Assembly (NCBI RefSeq): GCF_001513965.1
Contig: NZ_KQ948027.1
Location: 172,523 to 236,522 of the forward strand
DNA from: Streptomyces cellostaticus
GTDB taxonomy: Bacteria > Actinomycetota > Actinomycetes > Streptomycetales > Streptomycetaceae
Length of the DNA stretch: 64,000 bases
Reading direction: 5' to 3'
Position numbers and translations under genes: made by a program. The notes beneath the pieces are model-generated. The model did not search any database and was not told the origin of the DNA. It worked only from the letters and a program-made list of their open reading frames with translations. Below, one piece after another: positions 33,866 through 42,511 of this stretch; the first letter of the stretch is position 1, and the number at the start of each line of letters is the position of its first letter.

Positions 33866-35296
33866 TCAGTTGCCGTCGCCGCCACCCAGGTGGTGGACGC
33901 GGAGCATGTTGGTGGTGCCGGGGACCCCGGGGGGCGAGCCGGCGGTGATGATGACGGTGTCGCCCGCCTCGAAGCGGCCCAGCTTGGCGATCTCCTGGTC
34001 CACCAGGTCGACCATCTCGTCGGTGGTGTTCACGAACGGCACGATGTGCGACTCCACACCCCAGCTGAGGGTGAGCTGGTTGCGGGTGCCCTCGTCCGTG
34101 GTGAAGGCGATGATCGGCTGGGTCGCGCGGTAGCGGGACAGGCGGCGCGCGGTGTCACCGGACTGGGTGAAGGCGATCAGGCCCCGGCCGCCGAGGAAGT
34201 CGGCGATCTCGCAGGCCGCGCGGGCCACCGAACCACCCTGCGTGCGCGGCTTCTTGCCCGGCACGAGCGGCTGCAGGCCCTTGGAGAGCAGCTCCTGCTC
34301 GGCCGCGGTGACGATCTTCGACATCGTCTTGACCGTCTCGACCGGGTAGGCGCCCACGCTCGACTCGGCCGACAGCATGACCGCGTCGGCGCCGTCCAGG
34401 ATCGCGTTGGCCACGTCGGAGGCCTCGGCGCGGGTCGGGCGGGAGTTGGTGATCATCGACTCCATCATCTGGGTCGCCACGATCACCGGCTTGGCGTTGC
34501 GCCGGCACATCTCCACCAGGCGCTTCTGCACCATGGGGACCTTCTCCAGCGGGTACTCGACGGCGAGGTCACCGCGGGCCACCATGACGGCGTCGAACGC
34601 CGCGACGACTTCCTCCATGTTCTCGACCGCCTGCGGCTTCTCCACCTTGGCGATCACCGGGACCCGGCGGCCCTCCTCGTCCATCACGCGGTGGACGTCC
34701 TGCACGTCCTTGGCGTCCCGGACGAAGGACAGCGCGACCATGTCGCAGCCCATGCGGAGGGCGAAGCGCAGGTCCTCGATGTCCTTCTCGGACAGCGCGG
34801 GCACGTTCACGGCCGCGCCGGGCAGGTTGATGCCCTTGTGGTCGGAGACGACACCGCCCTCGATGACGATCGTCTTCACCCGCGGGCCCTCGACGTCCAG
34901 GACCTTCAGCTCGACGTTGCCGTCGTTGATCAGGATCTGGTCGCCGCGCGAGACATCGCCCGGCAGCCCCTTGTACGTCGTACCGCAGATCTGCTTGTCG
35001 CCCGGTACGTCCTCGGTCGTGATGACGAACTCGTCACCGCGCTCCAGCTCGACGGGACCCTCGGCGAAGGTCTCCAGACGGATCTTCGGGCCCTGCAGGT
35101 CGGCGAGGACACCGATGGCCCGGCCGGTCTCCTTGGCGGCGGCCCGGACGCGGTCGTACCGCGCCTGGTGCTCGGCGTGGGTGCCGTGGCTGAAGTTGAA
35201 CCGGGCCACATTCATGCCCGCGTCGAGCATGGCGACGAGCATCTCGTGGGAGTCGACCGCGGGGCCGAGAGTACAGACGATTTTCGAACGGCGCAT
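33866..35296 (-). CDS. pyk: Pyruvate kinase
   Basis: The 476-residue enzyme converts phosphoenolpyruvate and ADP to pyruvate and ATP. Family landmarks are MRRSKIVCTLGPA, NFSHGTH, IAKVEKPQAVENMEEVVAAFDAVMVARGDLAVE and the ATQMMESM loop. The C-terminal domain is shorter than in enzymes with an added PEP-utiliser domain. It starts at ATG 35296. The 130-nt 5' gap contains a perfect CGGAATATTCCG palindrome (35325-35336) that may bind a regulator. The order ackA-pta with pyk and pfkA nearby groups glycolysis and overflow metabolism. Confidence 0.95.
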   Translation of the reverse strand: MRRSKIVCTLGPAVDSHEMLVAMLDAGMNVARFNFSHGTHAEHQARYDRVRAAAKETGRAIGVLADLQGPKIRLETFAEGPVELERGDEFVITTEDVPGDKQICGTTYKGLPGDVSRGDQILINDGNVELKVLDVEGPRVKTIVIEGGVVSDHKGINLPGAAVNVPALSEKDIEDLRFALRMGCDMVALSFVRDAKDVQDVHRVMDEEGRRVPVIAKVEKPQAVENMEEVVAAFDAVMVARGDLAVEYPLEKVPMVQKRLVEMCRRNAKPVIVATQMMESMITNSRPTRAEASDVANAILDGADAVMLSAESSVGAYPVETVKTMSKIVTAAEQELLSKGLQPLVPGKKPRTQGGSVARAACEIADFLGGRGLIAFTQSGDTARRLSRYRATQPIIAFTTDEGTRNQLTLSWGVESHIVPFVNTTDEMVDLVDQEIAKLGRFEAGDTVIITAGSPPGVPGTTNMLRVHHLGGGDGN

Positions 35297-35426
35297 GGGG
35301 CGATCCTATCGGTTTGTTTCGCTGCGGAATATTCCGTCTGGCGGAAGATACAAATGGGCGGACATGCGCTCAAGCGTGTTACTGCCGTGTATTGCTTCAG
35401 CTGCCACGTGGCGGAGCCGCATATTG

Positions 35427-36632
35427 TTACTGCCCGACCAGCGCGTACGTCTGTGTGGCGATCTCCAGTTCCTCATCGGTCGGCACCACGGCGACCGCCA
35501 CCCGCGCGGACGCGGGCGAGATCAGCCGCGGCTTCTCGCCGCGTACGGCGTTCAGCTCGCCGTCGACCGCCAGGCCCAGCCCCTCCAGGCCCGCGATCGC
35601 CGCCTGGCGCACCGGCGCCGCGTTCTCGCCGACCCCGGCCGTGAACGCGACCGCGTCCACCCGGCCGAGCACCGCGTAATAGGCGCCGATGTACTTCTTG
35701 AGCCGGTGAATGTAAATGCCGAAGGCGAGCTCGGCCTCTTCGTCGCCCTCGTCGATCCGGCGGCGGATCTCCCGCATGTCATTGTCCCCGCACAGGCCGA
35801 ACAGACCGCTCCTCTTGTTGAGAAGAGTGTCGATCTCGTCCATGGACATTCCGCCAACACGCGCCAAATGGAAGATGACGGCGGGATCCAGGTCGCCGGA
35901 CCGTGTTCCCATCACCAGTCCCTCCAACGGCGTCAGTCCCATGGAGGTGTCCACGCACCGGCCGCCCTCGACCGCCGACGCCGAGGCGCCGTTGCCGAGG
36001 TGCAGCACGATCACGTTCACCTCCGAGGGGTCCTTGCCCAGCAGCCGCGCGGTCTCGCGGGAGACGTACGCGTGCGAGGTGCCGTGGAAACCGTAGCGGC
36101 GGATGCGGTGCCGGTCCGCGATCTTCGGGTCGATCGCGTAGCGCGCCGCGGACTCCGGCATGGTCGTGTGGAACGCCGTGTCGAAGACCGCGACCTGCGG
36201 CAGATCGGGGCGCAGCGCCTGCGCGGTGCGGATGCCGGTGAGGTTGGCCGGGTTGTGCAGCGGCGCGACCGGGATCAGCCGCTCGATCTCGGCGAGCACC
36301 TCGTCGTCGATGACGGTGGGCTCGGTGAAGAACATGCCGCCGTGCACCACCCGGTGCCCGATCGCGGCCAGTGCCGGCGAGTCCAGGCCGAGGCCGTCGC
36401 GGGCCAGCTCCTCGGCGACCGCCTTGAGGGCCGCGTCGTGGTCGGCGATCGGACCGGTGTGCTCACGGGTGTCGCCCGTGCCGACGCAGGTGTGCTTGAG
36501 CCGGGAGGTCTGCTCGCCGATGCGCTCGACCAGACCCACGGCCAGCCGGCTGCTGTCCCGCATGTCCAGCAGCTGGTACTTCACCGACGAGGAGCCGGAG
36601 TTGAGGACGAGGACACGGGTGGGGGAGGTCAC
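35427..36632 (-). CDS. ackA: Acetate kinase
   Basis: The 401-residue acetokinase makes ATP from acetyl phosphate. It shows VLVLNSGSSSVKYQLLD at the N-terminus, RYGFHGTSHAYV, HLGNGASASAVEGGRCVDTSMGLTPLEGLVMGTRSGDLDP and AFTAGVGENA. It starts at GTG 36632, overlapping the pta stop (GTGA), so Ack and Pta are translationally coupled. The longer ORF reaching 37508 in this frame is an artefact. Confidence 0.95.
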   Translation of the reverse strand: MTSPTRVLVLNSGSSSVKYQLLDMRDSSRLAVGLVERIGEQTSRLKHTCVGTGDTREHTGPIADHDAALKAVAEELARDGLGLDSPALAAIGHRVVHGGMFFTEPTVIDDEVLAEIERLIPVAPLHNPANLTGIRTAQALRPDLPQVAVFDTAFHTTMPESAARYAIDPKIADRHRIRRYGFHGTSHAYVSRETARLLGKDPSEVNVIVLHLGNGASASAVEGGRCVDTSMGLTPLEGLVMGTRSGDLDPAVIFHLARVGGMSMDEIDTLLNKRSGLFGLCGDNDMREIRRRIDEGDEEAELAFGIYIHRLKKYIGAYYAVLGRVDAVAFTAGVGENAAPVRQAAIAGLEGLGLAVDGELNAVRGEKPRLISPASARVAVAVVPTDEELEIATQTYALVGQ

Positions 36633-38719
36633 TGCTCGGACGCCTTCTCGCTCGGGTTCTGGGCCTGGATCGCCGTGATGGCGACGGTGGAGACGATGTC
36701 CTGGACGAGTGCGCCCCGGGACAGGTCGTTGACCGGCTTGCGCAACCCCTGCAGGACCGGCCCGACGGCGATCGCGCCGGCCGAGCGCTGCACGGCCTTG
36801 TAGGTGTTGTTGCCGGTGTTGAGGTCGGGGAAGATCAGCACGCTGGCCTGCCCGGCGACATCGGAGTCCGGCAGCTTGGTCGCGGCGATGGACGGCTCGA
36901 CGGCGGCGTCGTACTGGATCGGCCCCTCGATCTTCAGGTCCGGCCGGCGCGAGCGCGCCAGCTCGGTGGCCTCGCGCACCTTGTCGACGTCGGCGCCCGA
37001 GCCCGACGTACCGGTGGAGTAGGACAGCATCGCGATCCGCGGCTCCACGCCGAACTGCGCCGCCGTGCCCGCCGACTGGATGGCGATGTCCGCCAGCTGC
37101 TGGGCGTTCGGGTCCGGGTTGACCGCGCAGTCGCCGTAGACCAGCACCTTGTCGGCCAGGCACATGAAGAAGACGGAGGAGACGATCGAGGAGTCCGGCT
37201 TCGTCTTGATGATCTCGAAGGCGGGCCGGATGGTGGCCGCGGTCGAGTGCACCGAGCCCGACACCATGCCGTCGGCCAGACCCTCCTGGACCATCAGCGT
37301 GCCGAAGTAGTTCACGTCGGAGACGACGTCGTAGGCCAGCTCCACCGTCACGCCCTTGTGGGCGCGCAGCCGGGCGTACTGCTCGGCGAAGGCGTCCCGC
37401 AGCTCGCTGGTGGCCGGGTCGATCAGCTGGCTGTCGCCGAGGTCGATGCCCAGGTCGGCGGCCTTCTTGCGGATCTGGTCGACCGGGCCGAGCAGGGTCA
37501 GGTCGCACACCCCGCGGCGCAGCAGCACCTCGGCCGCGTGCAGCACCCGCTCCTCGGTGCCCTCCGGGAGAACGACCCTTCGCCGGTCCGAGCGGGCCTG
37601 CTCGAGGAGCTTGTGCTCGAACATCATCGGGGTGACCCGGTCACTGCTCGGTGCCGAGACCCGGCGGGCCAGGTCGGCGGTGTCGGTGTACCGCTCGAAC
37701 AGACCGAGCGCGGTCTCCGCCTTGCGCGGGGTGGCCGCCGTCATCTTCCCCTCCAGGGCGAAGAGCTGCTCGGCGGTGGGGAAGCTGGTGCCGGACACCG
37801 AGATCACCGGGGTGCCCGGTGCGAGCCGGGCGGCCAGCGTGAGGATCTCCTCGCGCGGCACCTCGTTCAGGGTCAGCAGCACGCCGGCTATCGGCGGGGT
37901 GCCGGCACTGTGCGCGGCCAGCGAGCCGACGACCAGGTCGGCGCGGTCGCCCGGGGTCACGACCAGGCAGCCCGGGGTCAGGGCGCCCAGGAAGTTCGGC
38001 AGCATCGCACCGCCGAAGACGAAGCCCAGCGCGTCCCGGGCGAGCCCGGAGTCGTCGCCGAGCAGCACCTTGGCGTCGAGGGTCTGGGCGATCTGGGCGA
38101 CCGTCGGCGCGGACAGCGCCGGCTCGTCGGGCAGCACGTACGTGGGCACCGGCAGGCGGTTGCCGAGCCGCTCGGCGATCTCGTCGCGGTCCTCGCGGGC
38201 CACCCGGTTGGCGACCATGGCCAGCACGTCGCAGCCCAGCCCGTCGTACGCCCGGTAGGCGTTGCGCGTCTCGGCCAGCACGGACTCGGCCGTCTGCTTA
38301 CGGCCGCCCACCACCGGGATCACGGAGGCGCCGAACTCGTTGGCGAGGCGCGCGTTCAGGGACAGCTCGTCGGGCAGCTGGGTGTCGGCGAAGTCCGTGC
38401 CGAGGACGAGGACGACGTCGTAGTCCCGGGCCACCAGGTGGAACCGGTCGACCAGCGTGGAGACCAGCTCGTCCGTGCCCTGCTCGGCCTGGAGCGCGGA
38501 CGCCTCGTGGTAGTCCATGCCGTAGACGGTCGCCGGATCCTGGGAGAGGCGGTACCGGGCCCGCAACAGCTCGAACAGCCGATCGGGCGCGTGGTGCACG
38601 AGCGGACGGAACACGCCCACCCGGTCGACCTGCCGGGTCAGGAGCTCCATGACTCCCAGCTCGACGACCTGACGGCCGTCGCCGCGGTCGATCCCGGTCA
38701 CGTACACGCTGCGCGTCAC
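36629..38719 (-). CDS. pta: Phosphate acetyltransferase, long form
   Basis: The 696-residue enzyme makes acetyl phosphate from acetyl-CoA. An N-terminal ~380-residue BioD/DRTGG-type regulatory part (RSVYVTGIDRGDGRQVVELGVME ... TLNEVPREE) precedes the catalytic PTA domain (PMMFEHKLLEQARSDRRRVVLPEGTEERVLHAAE ... YDVVSDVNYFGTLMVQEGLADGMVSG). The N-terminal domain usually carries allosteric control in long-form Pta. GTG 38719 is preceded by GGAG and is chosen over an ATG ten codons upstream. Three tandem 14-nt repeats lie 20 bp upstream of this start. Confidence 0.93.
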   Translation of the reverse strand: MTRSVYVTGIDRGDGRQVVELGVMELLTRQVDRVGVFRPLVHHAPDRLFELLRARYRLSQDPATVYGMDYHEASALQAEQGTDELVSTLVDRFHLVARDYDVVLVLGTDFADTQLPDELSLNARLANEFGASVIPVVGGRKQTAESVLAETRNAYRAYDGLGCDVLAMVANRVAREDRDEIAERLGNRLPVPTYVLPDEPALSAPTVAQIAQTLDAKVLLGDDSGLARDALGFVFGGAMLPNFLGALTPGCLVVTPGDRADLVVGSLAAHSAGTPPIAGVLLTLNEVPREEILTLAARLAPGTPVISVSGTSFPTAEQLFALEGKMTAATPRKAETALGLFERYTDTADLARRVSAPSSDRVTPMMFEHKLLEQARSDRRRVVLPEGTEERVLHAAEVLLRRGVCDLTLLGPVDQIRKKAADLGIDLGDSQLIDPATSELRDAFAEQYARLRAHKGVTVELAYDVVSDVNYFGTLMVQEGLADGMVSGSVHSTAATIRPAFEIIKTKPDSSIVSSVFFMCLADKVLVYGDCAVNPDPNAQQLADIAIQSAGTAAQFGVEPRIAMLSYSTGTSGSGADVDKVREATELARSRRPDLKIEGPIQYDAAVEPSIAATKLPDSDVAGQASVLIFPDLNTGNNTYKAVQRSAGAIAVGPVLQGLRKPVNDLSRGALVQDIVSTVAITAIQAQNPSEKASEQ

Positions 38720-38738
38720 GTGTGCACTCCGTTCCCTG

Positions 38739-38780
38739 TGTCTCGTCATCGATGTCTCGACTGCGATGTCTCGTCTGCGG
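38739..38780. repeat. Three tandem 14-nt repeats upstream of pta
   Basis: The units TGTCTCGTCATCGA (38739-38752), TGTCTCGACTGCGA (38753-38766) and TGTCTCGTCTGCGG (38767-38780) share TGTCTCG at fixed 14-bp spacing. They begin 20 bp from the pta start in the 210-bp pta/pfkA divergent gap. Regulator binding, possibly activation of pta-ackA, is the obvious hypothesis. Confidence 0.6.
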
Positions 38781-38815
38781 CATAAAAATCGCCCACCAAG
38801 GTGAGCAGAACCCTC

Positions 38816-38844
38816 TTGACAATACCCCTGGTGCCGGATAAGGC
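38816..38844 (+). promoter_or_regulatory. pfkA promoter
   Basis: A consensus -35 TTGACA (38816-38821), an exact 17-nt spacer and TAAGGC (38839-38844) form the best sigma-70-type promoter in the window. It predicts a leader of about 80 nt before the pfkA ATG. Confidence 0.75.
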
Positions 38845-38929
38845 GCCCGTCAGGACTTCACCGCCCCGGCGGACGTGAAACAATCGCACTGGCTCACCGG
38901 CACCGACAGCGAGCAGGAGACACAGCACG

Positions 38930-39955
38930 ATGCGCATCGGAGTTCTCACCGCAGGCGGCGACTGCCCCGGCCTGAACGCCGTGATCCGGTCGGTCGTGCA
39001 CCGGGCGGTGGCGCAGTACGGCGACGAGGTCATCGGTTTCGAGGACGGCTACCGGGGTCTGCTCGACCGCCACTACCGCTCCCTCGACCTGGACGCGGTC
39101 AGCGGCATCCTCGCCCGCGGCGGCACCATCCTCGGCTCCTCCCGCCTGGAGCGCGACCGGCTGCGCGAGGCCTGTGAAGGCGCCGCCGACATGGTCGAGG
39201 AGTTCGGCATCGACGCGCTGATCCCGATCGGCGGCGAGGGCACCCTGACGGCTGCCCGCATGCTCTCCGACGCGGGTCTGCCGGTCGTCGGCGTCCCCAA
39301 GACCATCGACAACGACATCTCCTCCACGGACCGCACCTTCGGTTTCGACACCGCGGTCGGCGTCGCCACCGAGGCGATGGACCGCCTGAAGACCACGGCC
39401 GAGTCCCACCAGCGCGTGATGGTCGTCGAGGTCATGGGCCGGCACGCCGGCTGGATCGCCCTGGAGTCCGGCATGGCCGCCGGCGCCCACGGCATCTGCC
39501 TGCCCGAGCGCCCCTTCGACCCCGCCGACCTGGTCAAGATGGTCGAGGAGCGGTTCTCCCGGGGCAAGAAGTTCGCGGTCGTCTGCGTCGCCGAGGGCGC
39601 CCACCCCGCCGAGGGCACCATGGACTACGGCAAGGGCGCGATCGACCAGTACGGCCACGAGCGCTTCCAGGGCATCGGCACCGCGCTCGCCTACGAGCTG
39701 GAGCGGCGCCTCGGCAAGGAGGCCAAGCCGGTCATCCTCGGCCACGTCCAGCGCGGCGGCGTCCCGACCGCCTACGACCGCGTCCTCGCCACCCGCTTCG
39801 GCTGGCACGCCGTCGAGGCCGCGCACCGCGGCGACTTCGGCAAGATGACCGCGCTGCGCGGCACCGACGTCCAGATGGTGCCGCTCGCGGAAGCGGTCAC
39901 CGAGCTGAAGACGGTCCCGAAGGACCGGATGGACGAGGCGGAGTCGGTCTTCTAG
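38930..39955 (+). CDS. pfkA: 6-phosphofructokinase
   Basis: The 341-residue enzyme phosphorylates fructose 6-phosphate. It starts MRIGVLTAGGDCPGLNAVIR, with PKTIDNDI (residues 123-130), MGRHAGWIALESG and GHVQRGGVPTAYDR. Gly104 in GGEGT points to ATP, not pyrophosphate, as donor, although Lys124 is of the kind seen in PPi enzymes. The G104/K124 combination is known from ATP-dependent actinobacterial PFKs. AGGAGA precedes the ATG. The stop overlaps the convergent XRE gene by 4 nt. Confidence 0.95.
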   Translation: MRIGVLTAGGDCPGLNAVIRSVVHRAVAQYGDEVIGFEDGYRGLLDRHYRSLDLDAVSGILARGGTILGSSRLERDRLREACEGAADMVEEFGIDALIPIGGEGTLTAARMLSDAGLPVVGVPKTIDNDISSTDRTFGFDTAVGVATEAMDRLKTTAESHQRVMVVEVMGRHAGWIALESGMAAGAHGICLPERPFDPADLVKMVEERFSRGKKFAVVCVAEGAHPAEGTMDYGKGAIDQYGHERFQGIGTALAYELERRLGKEAKPVILGHVQRGGVPTAYDRVLATRFGWHAVEAAHRGDFGKMTALRGTDVQMVPLAEAVTELKTVPKDRMDEAESVF

Positions 39956-40665
39956 GGCCTGTCCTCCTCCAGCCTCTCCCAGAAGTACTCGACGATCTGG
40001 TCGAGGAAGTCGCGGCCGGCGTCACCGGCGGCGCTGGCCGCGCTGTTCCCGCCCCAACTGAGGCTGGCCACCATCTGCCCCTGGTAGTCCTGGTGCAGCT
40101 CCTGGAGCACCTGCTCCAGCCGCTCCCGCTCCACCGGCGCGATCTTCGCGACCGGCCGCACATAGGCCTGCCAGCGGGTGGTGACGGCGCTGCGCAGCAG
40201 CTCGGCGAGCCGCTCCTCGCGGCCGGTGACGGCGACGAAGTCGGGCAGCCGCAGATCCAGGATCTCCGCGAGCGAGGCCGCCTGCCGGTCGTTGCCGCGC
40301 CAGTCGCCGCTCTCCTCCATGCGCAGATAGCTGCGCAGATCGATCCCGAGGGCACGGGCGACGTCCTCGGGCGCGAGCGCACGGGCGATCCGGTGCTCGC
40401 GCAGGGTCCTCGGCCGGCCGATGAGCTCGCCCGGCGAACACCACAGCACACCCGCGAGCGCGGTGAGCTCGGGGTTGCTGGGCGCGGCGGTACCGCGCTC
40501 CCAGGCGGTCACGAGATCGGGGGTGACATACGGCATCCCGTACGAGGCACGCAGCCCGTAGGCGACGTGCTCGGGCCCCATGCCGAGCGCGGCGCGGAGC
40601 CTGCGGGCGGCCGGGGCGTTGAACGGGGGAGCCGAGGGGTTCGGCTGGGCTGAGGGTTGGCGCAC
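39952..40665 (-). CDS. XRE-type helix-turn-helix protein with two HTH segments
   Basis: The ~237-residue protein has two recognisable HTH units, GPEHVAYGLRASYGMPYVTPDLVTAWERGTAAPSNPELTALA and LAPEDVARALGIDLRSYLRMEESGDWRGNDRQAASLAEIL, then a helical C-terminal domain. The GTG at 40665 is preferred; the frame extends to a TTG at 40674. TAGCTT just upstream could be a -10, making the message nearly leaderless. It is convergent with pfkA. Two 18-nt tandem repeats lie in its upstream region. Target unknown. Confidence 0.8.
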   Translation of the reverse strand: MRQPSAQPNPSAPPFNAPAARRLRAALGMGPEHVAYGLRASYGMPYVTPDLVTAWERGTAAPSNPELTALAGVLWCSPGELIGRPRTLREHRIARALAPEDVARALGIDLRSYLRMEESGDWRGNDRQAASLAEILDLRLPDFVAVTGREERLAELLRSAVTTRWQAYVRPVAKIAPVERERLEQVLQELHQDYQGQMVASLSWGGNSAASAAGDAGRDFLDQIVEYFWERLEEDRP

Positions 40666-40741
40666 TCCGCACAAGCTAGGGGTGCGCCGGGGGGATGACT
40701 ACGGGCCGTTCTGACAGGATCACTAATTGTAGGAACGTACG

Positions 40742-40777
40742 GTTCCGGCCGTTCGGTACGTTCCGGCCGTTCGGTAG
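40742..40777. repeat. Two tandem 18-nt repeats upstream of the XRE gene
   Basis: GTTCCGGCCGTTCGGTAC (40742-40759) is followed directly by a copy differing only in its last base (40760-40777). They lie ~80 bp upstream of the XRE start and just after the sugar-permease stop. They could be paired operators. Confidence 0.5.
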
Positions 40778-40802
40778 GTAACGGACAGATCACCCCCGTC
40801 CG

Positions 40803-41630
40803 TCATCCCTTGACCGCGCCACCCAGCGCGAACCCACCCCCCAGCCGCCGCGCCACGAGCACATACAAAAGGATCACCGGCGTCGAGTAGATCACGGAGA
40901 ACGCGGCGAGCTGCCCGTACGCCACCATGCCCCGGTTGCCGAAGAACTCGTTGATGCTGACCGAGGCCGGCATCTGGTCCGGCGTGAGCAGGAGCATGAA
41001 GGGGACGAAGAAGTTCCCCCACATCATCACGAACGAGAACACGGTGACGACGGCGAGGCCCGGCCCCATCAGCGGCAGCACGATCCGGACGAGGGACTGG
41101 AAGGAGGATGCCCCGTCCGTCCAGGCCGCCTCCTCCAGCTCCTTCGGCACCCCGTCCATGAAGTTCTTCATCAGCCAGATGGCGAAGGGCAGTTGGGACG
41201 CGGCGAAGAAGAAGAACGTCCCCTGCAGGGTGTCGATCAGGTTCACCCGCACGAACAGCGCGTACACCGGCACCATGATCGCGGTGATCGGCAGACTCGT
41301 CGCGAACAGGATCGTCAGCAGGAACGGCCGGTTGAGCCGGGACCGGAACCGGGACAGGGGATAGGCGGCGAGGGCCGCACAGACGACGGTCAGCGCGGTG
41401 GCTCCCCCGCACAGGATCAGGCTGTTGAGCAGCGGGGTGTAGACGATGTCCGGGGTGAGGACCGCGTCGAAGTTGCCGAAGGTGAACCCGTCGGGCACCT
41501 TGACCTTCAGGTCGGGGTGCGCGTCCACGGAGGACAGCAGCACCCACGCGAGGGGCAGCGCGAAGGCGAGGGCCACGGCGATCAGCCCGGCATCGGCGGC
41601 GAGGCGACGCGAGGCACGTTCTCGGGGCAT
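40803..41630 (-). CDS. Carbohydrate ABC transporter permease (MalG/LacG type)
   Basis: The 275-residue permease has six helices and the EAA-loop motif EEAAWTDGASSFQSLVRIVLPLMGPGL, which contacts the ATPase. It is the last gene of the importer (binding protein, permease 1, permease 2), starting 8 nt after permease 1. No ATPase gene is nearby, as usual for streptomycete sugar importers energised by the shared MsiK ATPase; that is inference from the family. Confidence 0.9.
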   Translation of the reverse strand: MPRERASRRLAADAGLIAVALAFALPLAWVLLSSVDAHPDLKVKVPDGFTFGNFDAVLTPDIVYTPLLNSLILCGGATALTVVCAALAAYPLSRFRSRLNRPFLLTILFATSLPITAIMVPVYALFVRVNLIDTLQGTFFFFAASQLPFAIWLMKNFMDGVPKELEEAAWTDGASSFQSLVRIVLPLMGPGLAVVTVFSFVMMWGNFFVPFMLLLTPDQMPASVSINEFFGNRGMVAYGQLAAFSVIYSTPVILLYVLVARRLGGGFALGGAVKG

Positions 41631-41638
41631 GGCTGCTC

Positions 41639-42511
41639 CTACACCTCCGTCCGCAGCAGACGCAGATAGACGACGGAGAACAGGGAGCCGACGAGCAGCA
41701 GGAGCAGGGCGACGGCGGTGCCGTACCCGATCATGCTGTTCTGGAAGGCCTGTTCATACATGAACAGCGGCAGGGTCTGGCTCTTGTCGCCGGGCCCGCC
41801 CCTGGTCATCACCCAGATCAGCCCGAACACGGAGAGCGTCTGCAGGGTGTTGAGCATGAGGTTGGTGCCGATGGACCGGCGGATCATCGGCAGGGTGATG
41901 TGCCACATCCGCCGCCACCCGCCCGCCCCGTCCACCTCGGCGGCCTCCGTGATCTCGCTCGGTATCTCGTCCAGCGCGGCGGAGTAGACGAGCATCGAGA
42001 ACGCCGTACCCCGCCAGACGTTGGCGAAGGAGACGGCGAGGACGGGGAGGGTGAACAGCCAGTTCTGGGCGGGCAGATGGAGTCGCTCCAGGATGGCGTT
42101 CAGCGTCCCCTCGCGCCGGAAGAAGGCGTAGAGCAGAAAGCCGGCGACGACTTCGGGCAGCACCCAGGCGGTGATGACGACTCCGCCGGTGACGGTACGC
42201 ACGGGCTTGGAGGCCCGCTTCATCAGCGCCGCGAGGGCCAGCCCCAGGGTGTTCTGCCCGACGAGCGAGGACAGCACGGTGAACACCAGGGTCAGCCAGA
42301 CGGCGTTCAGGAACGCGTCGTCCCGGAAGGCCCTGCGGAAATTGTCGAAGCCGACGAAGGAGGAGTGCGCCTGGCCGGTGAGCTGGAGGTCGGTGAAGGC
42401 GATGTAGACACAGTAGGCGATGGGGCCGGCGAGGAAGAGGAGCAGGAGGACCAGGGCGGGGGTGAGAGGAAGGGCCCTGGTGATCCGCCGATGGAGCCGA
42501 GGGAGCCTCAC
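41639..42511 (-). CDS. Sugar ABC transporter permease (MalF/LacF type)
   Basis: The 290-residue permease has six helices, the first PLTPALVLLLLFLAGPIAYCVYIAF. The EAA motif is ITEAAEVDGAGGWRRMWHITLPMIRRSI. It starts at GTG 42511, overlapping the stop of the binding-protein gene (GTGA). It forms the membrane channel with the permease at 40803. Confidence 0.9.
   Translation of the reverse strand: MRLPRLHRRITRALPLTPALVLLLLFLAGPIAYCVYIAFTDLQLTGQAHSSFVGFDNFRRAFRDDAFLNAVWLTLVFTVLSSLVGQNTLGLALAALMKRASKPVRTVTGGVVITAWVLPEVVAGFLLYAFFRREGTLNAILERLHLPAQNWLFTLPVLAVSFANVWRGTAFSMLVYSAALDEIPSEITEAAEVDGAGGWRRMWHITLPMIRRSIGTNLMLNTLQTLSVFGLIWVMTRGGPGDKSQTLPLFMYEQAFQNSMIGYGTAVALLLLLVGSLFSVVYLRLLRTEV

Noticed and set aside
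35427..37508. 693-residue ORF extending acetate kinase upstream
   Set aside because: The extra N-terminus is the shadow of pta; ackA starts at GTG 36632 in a GTGA overlap.
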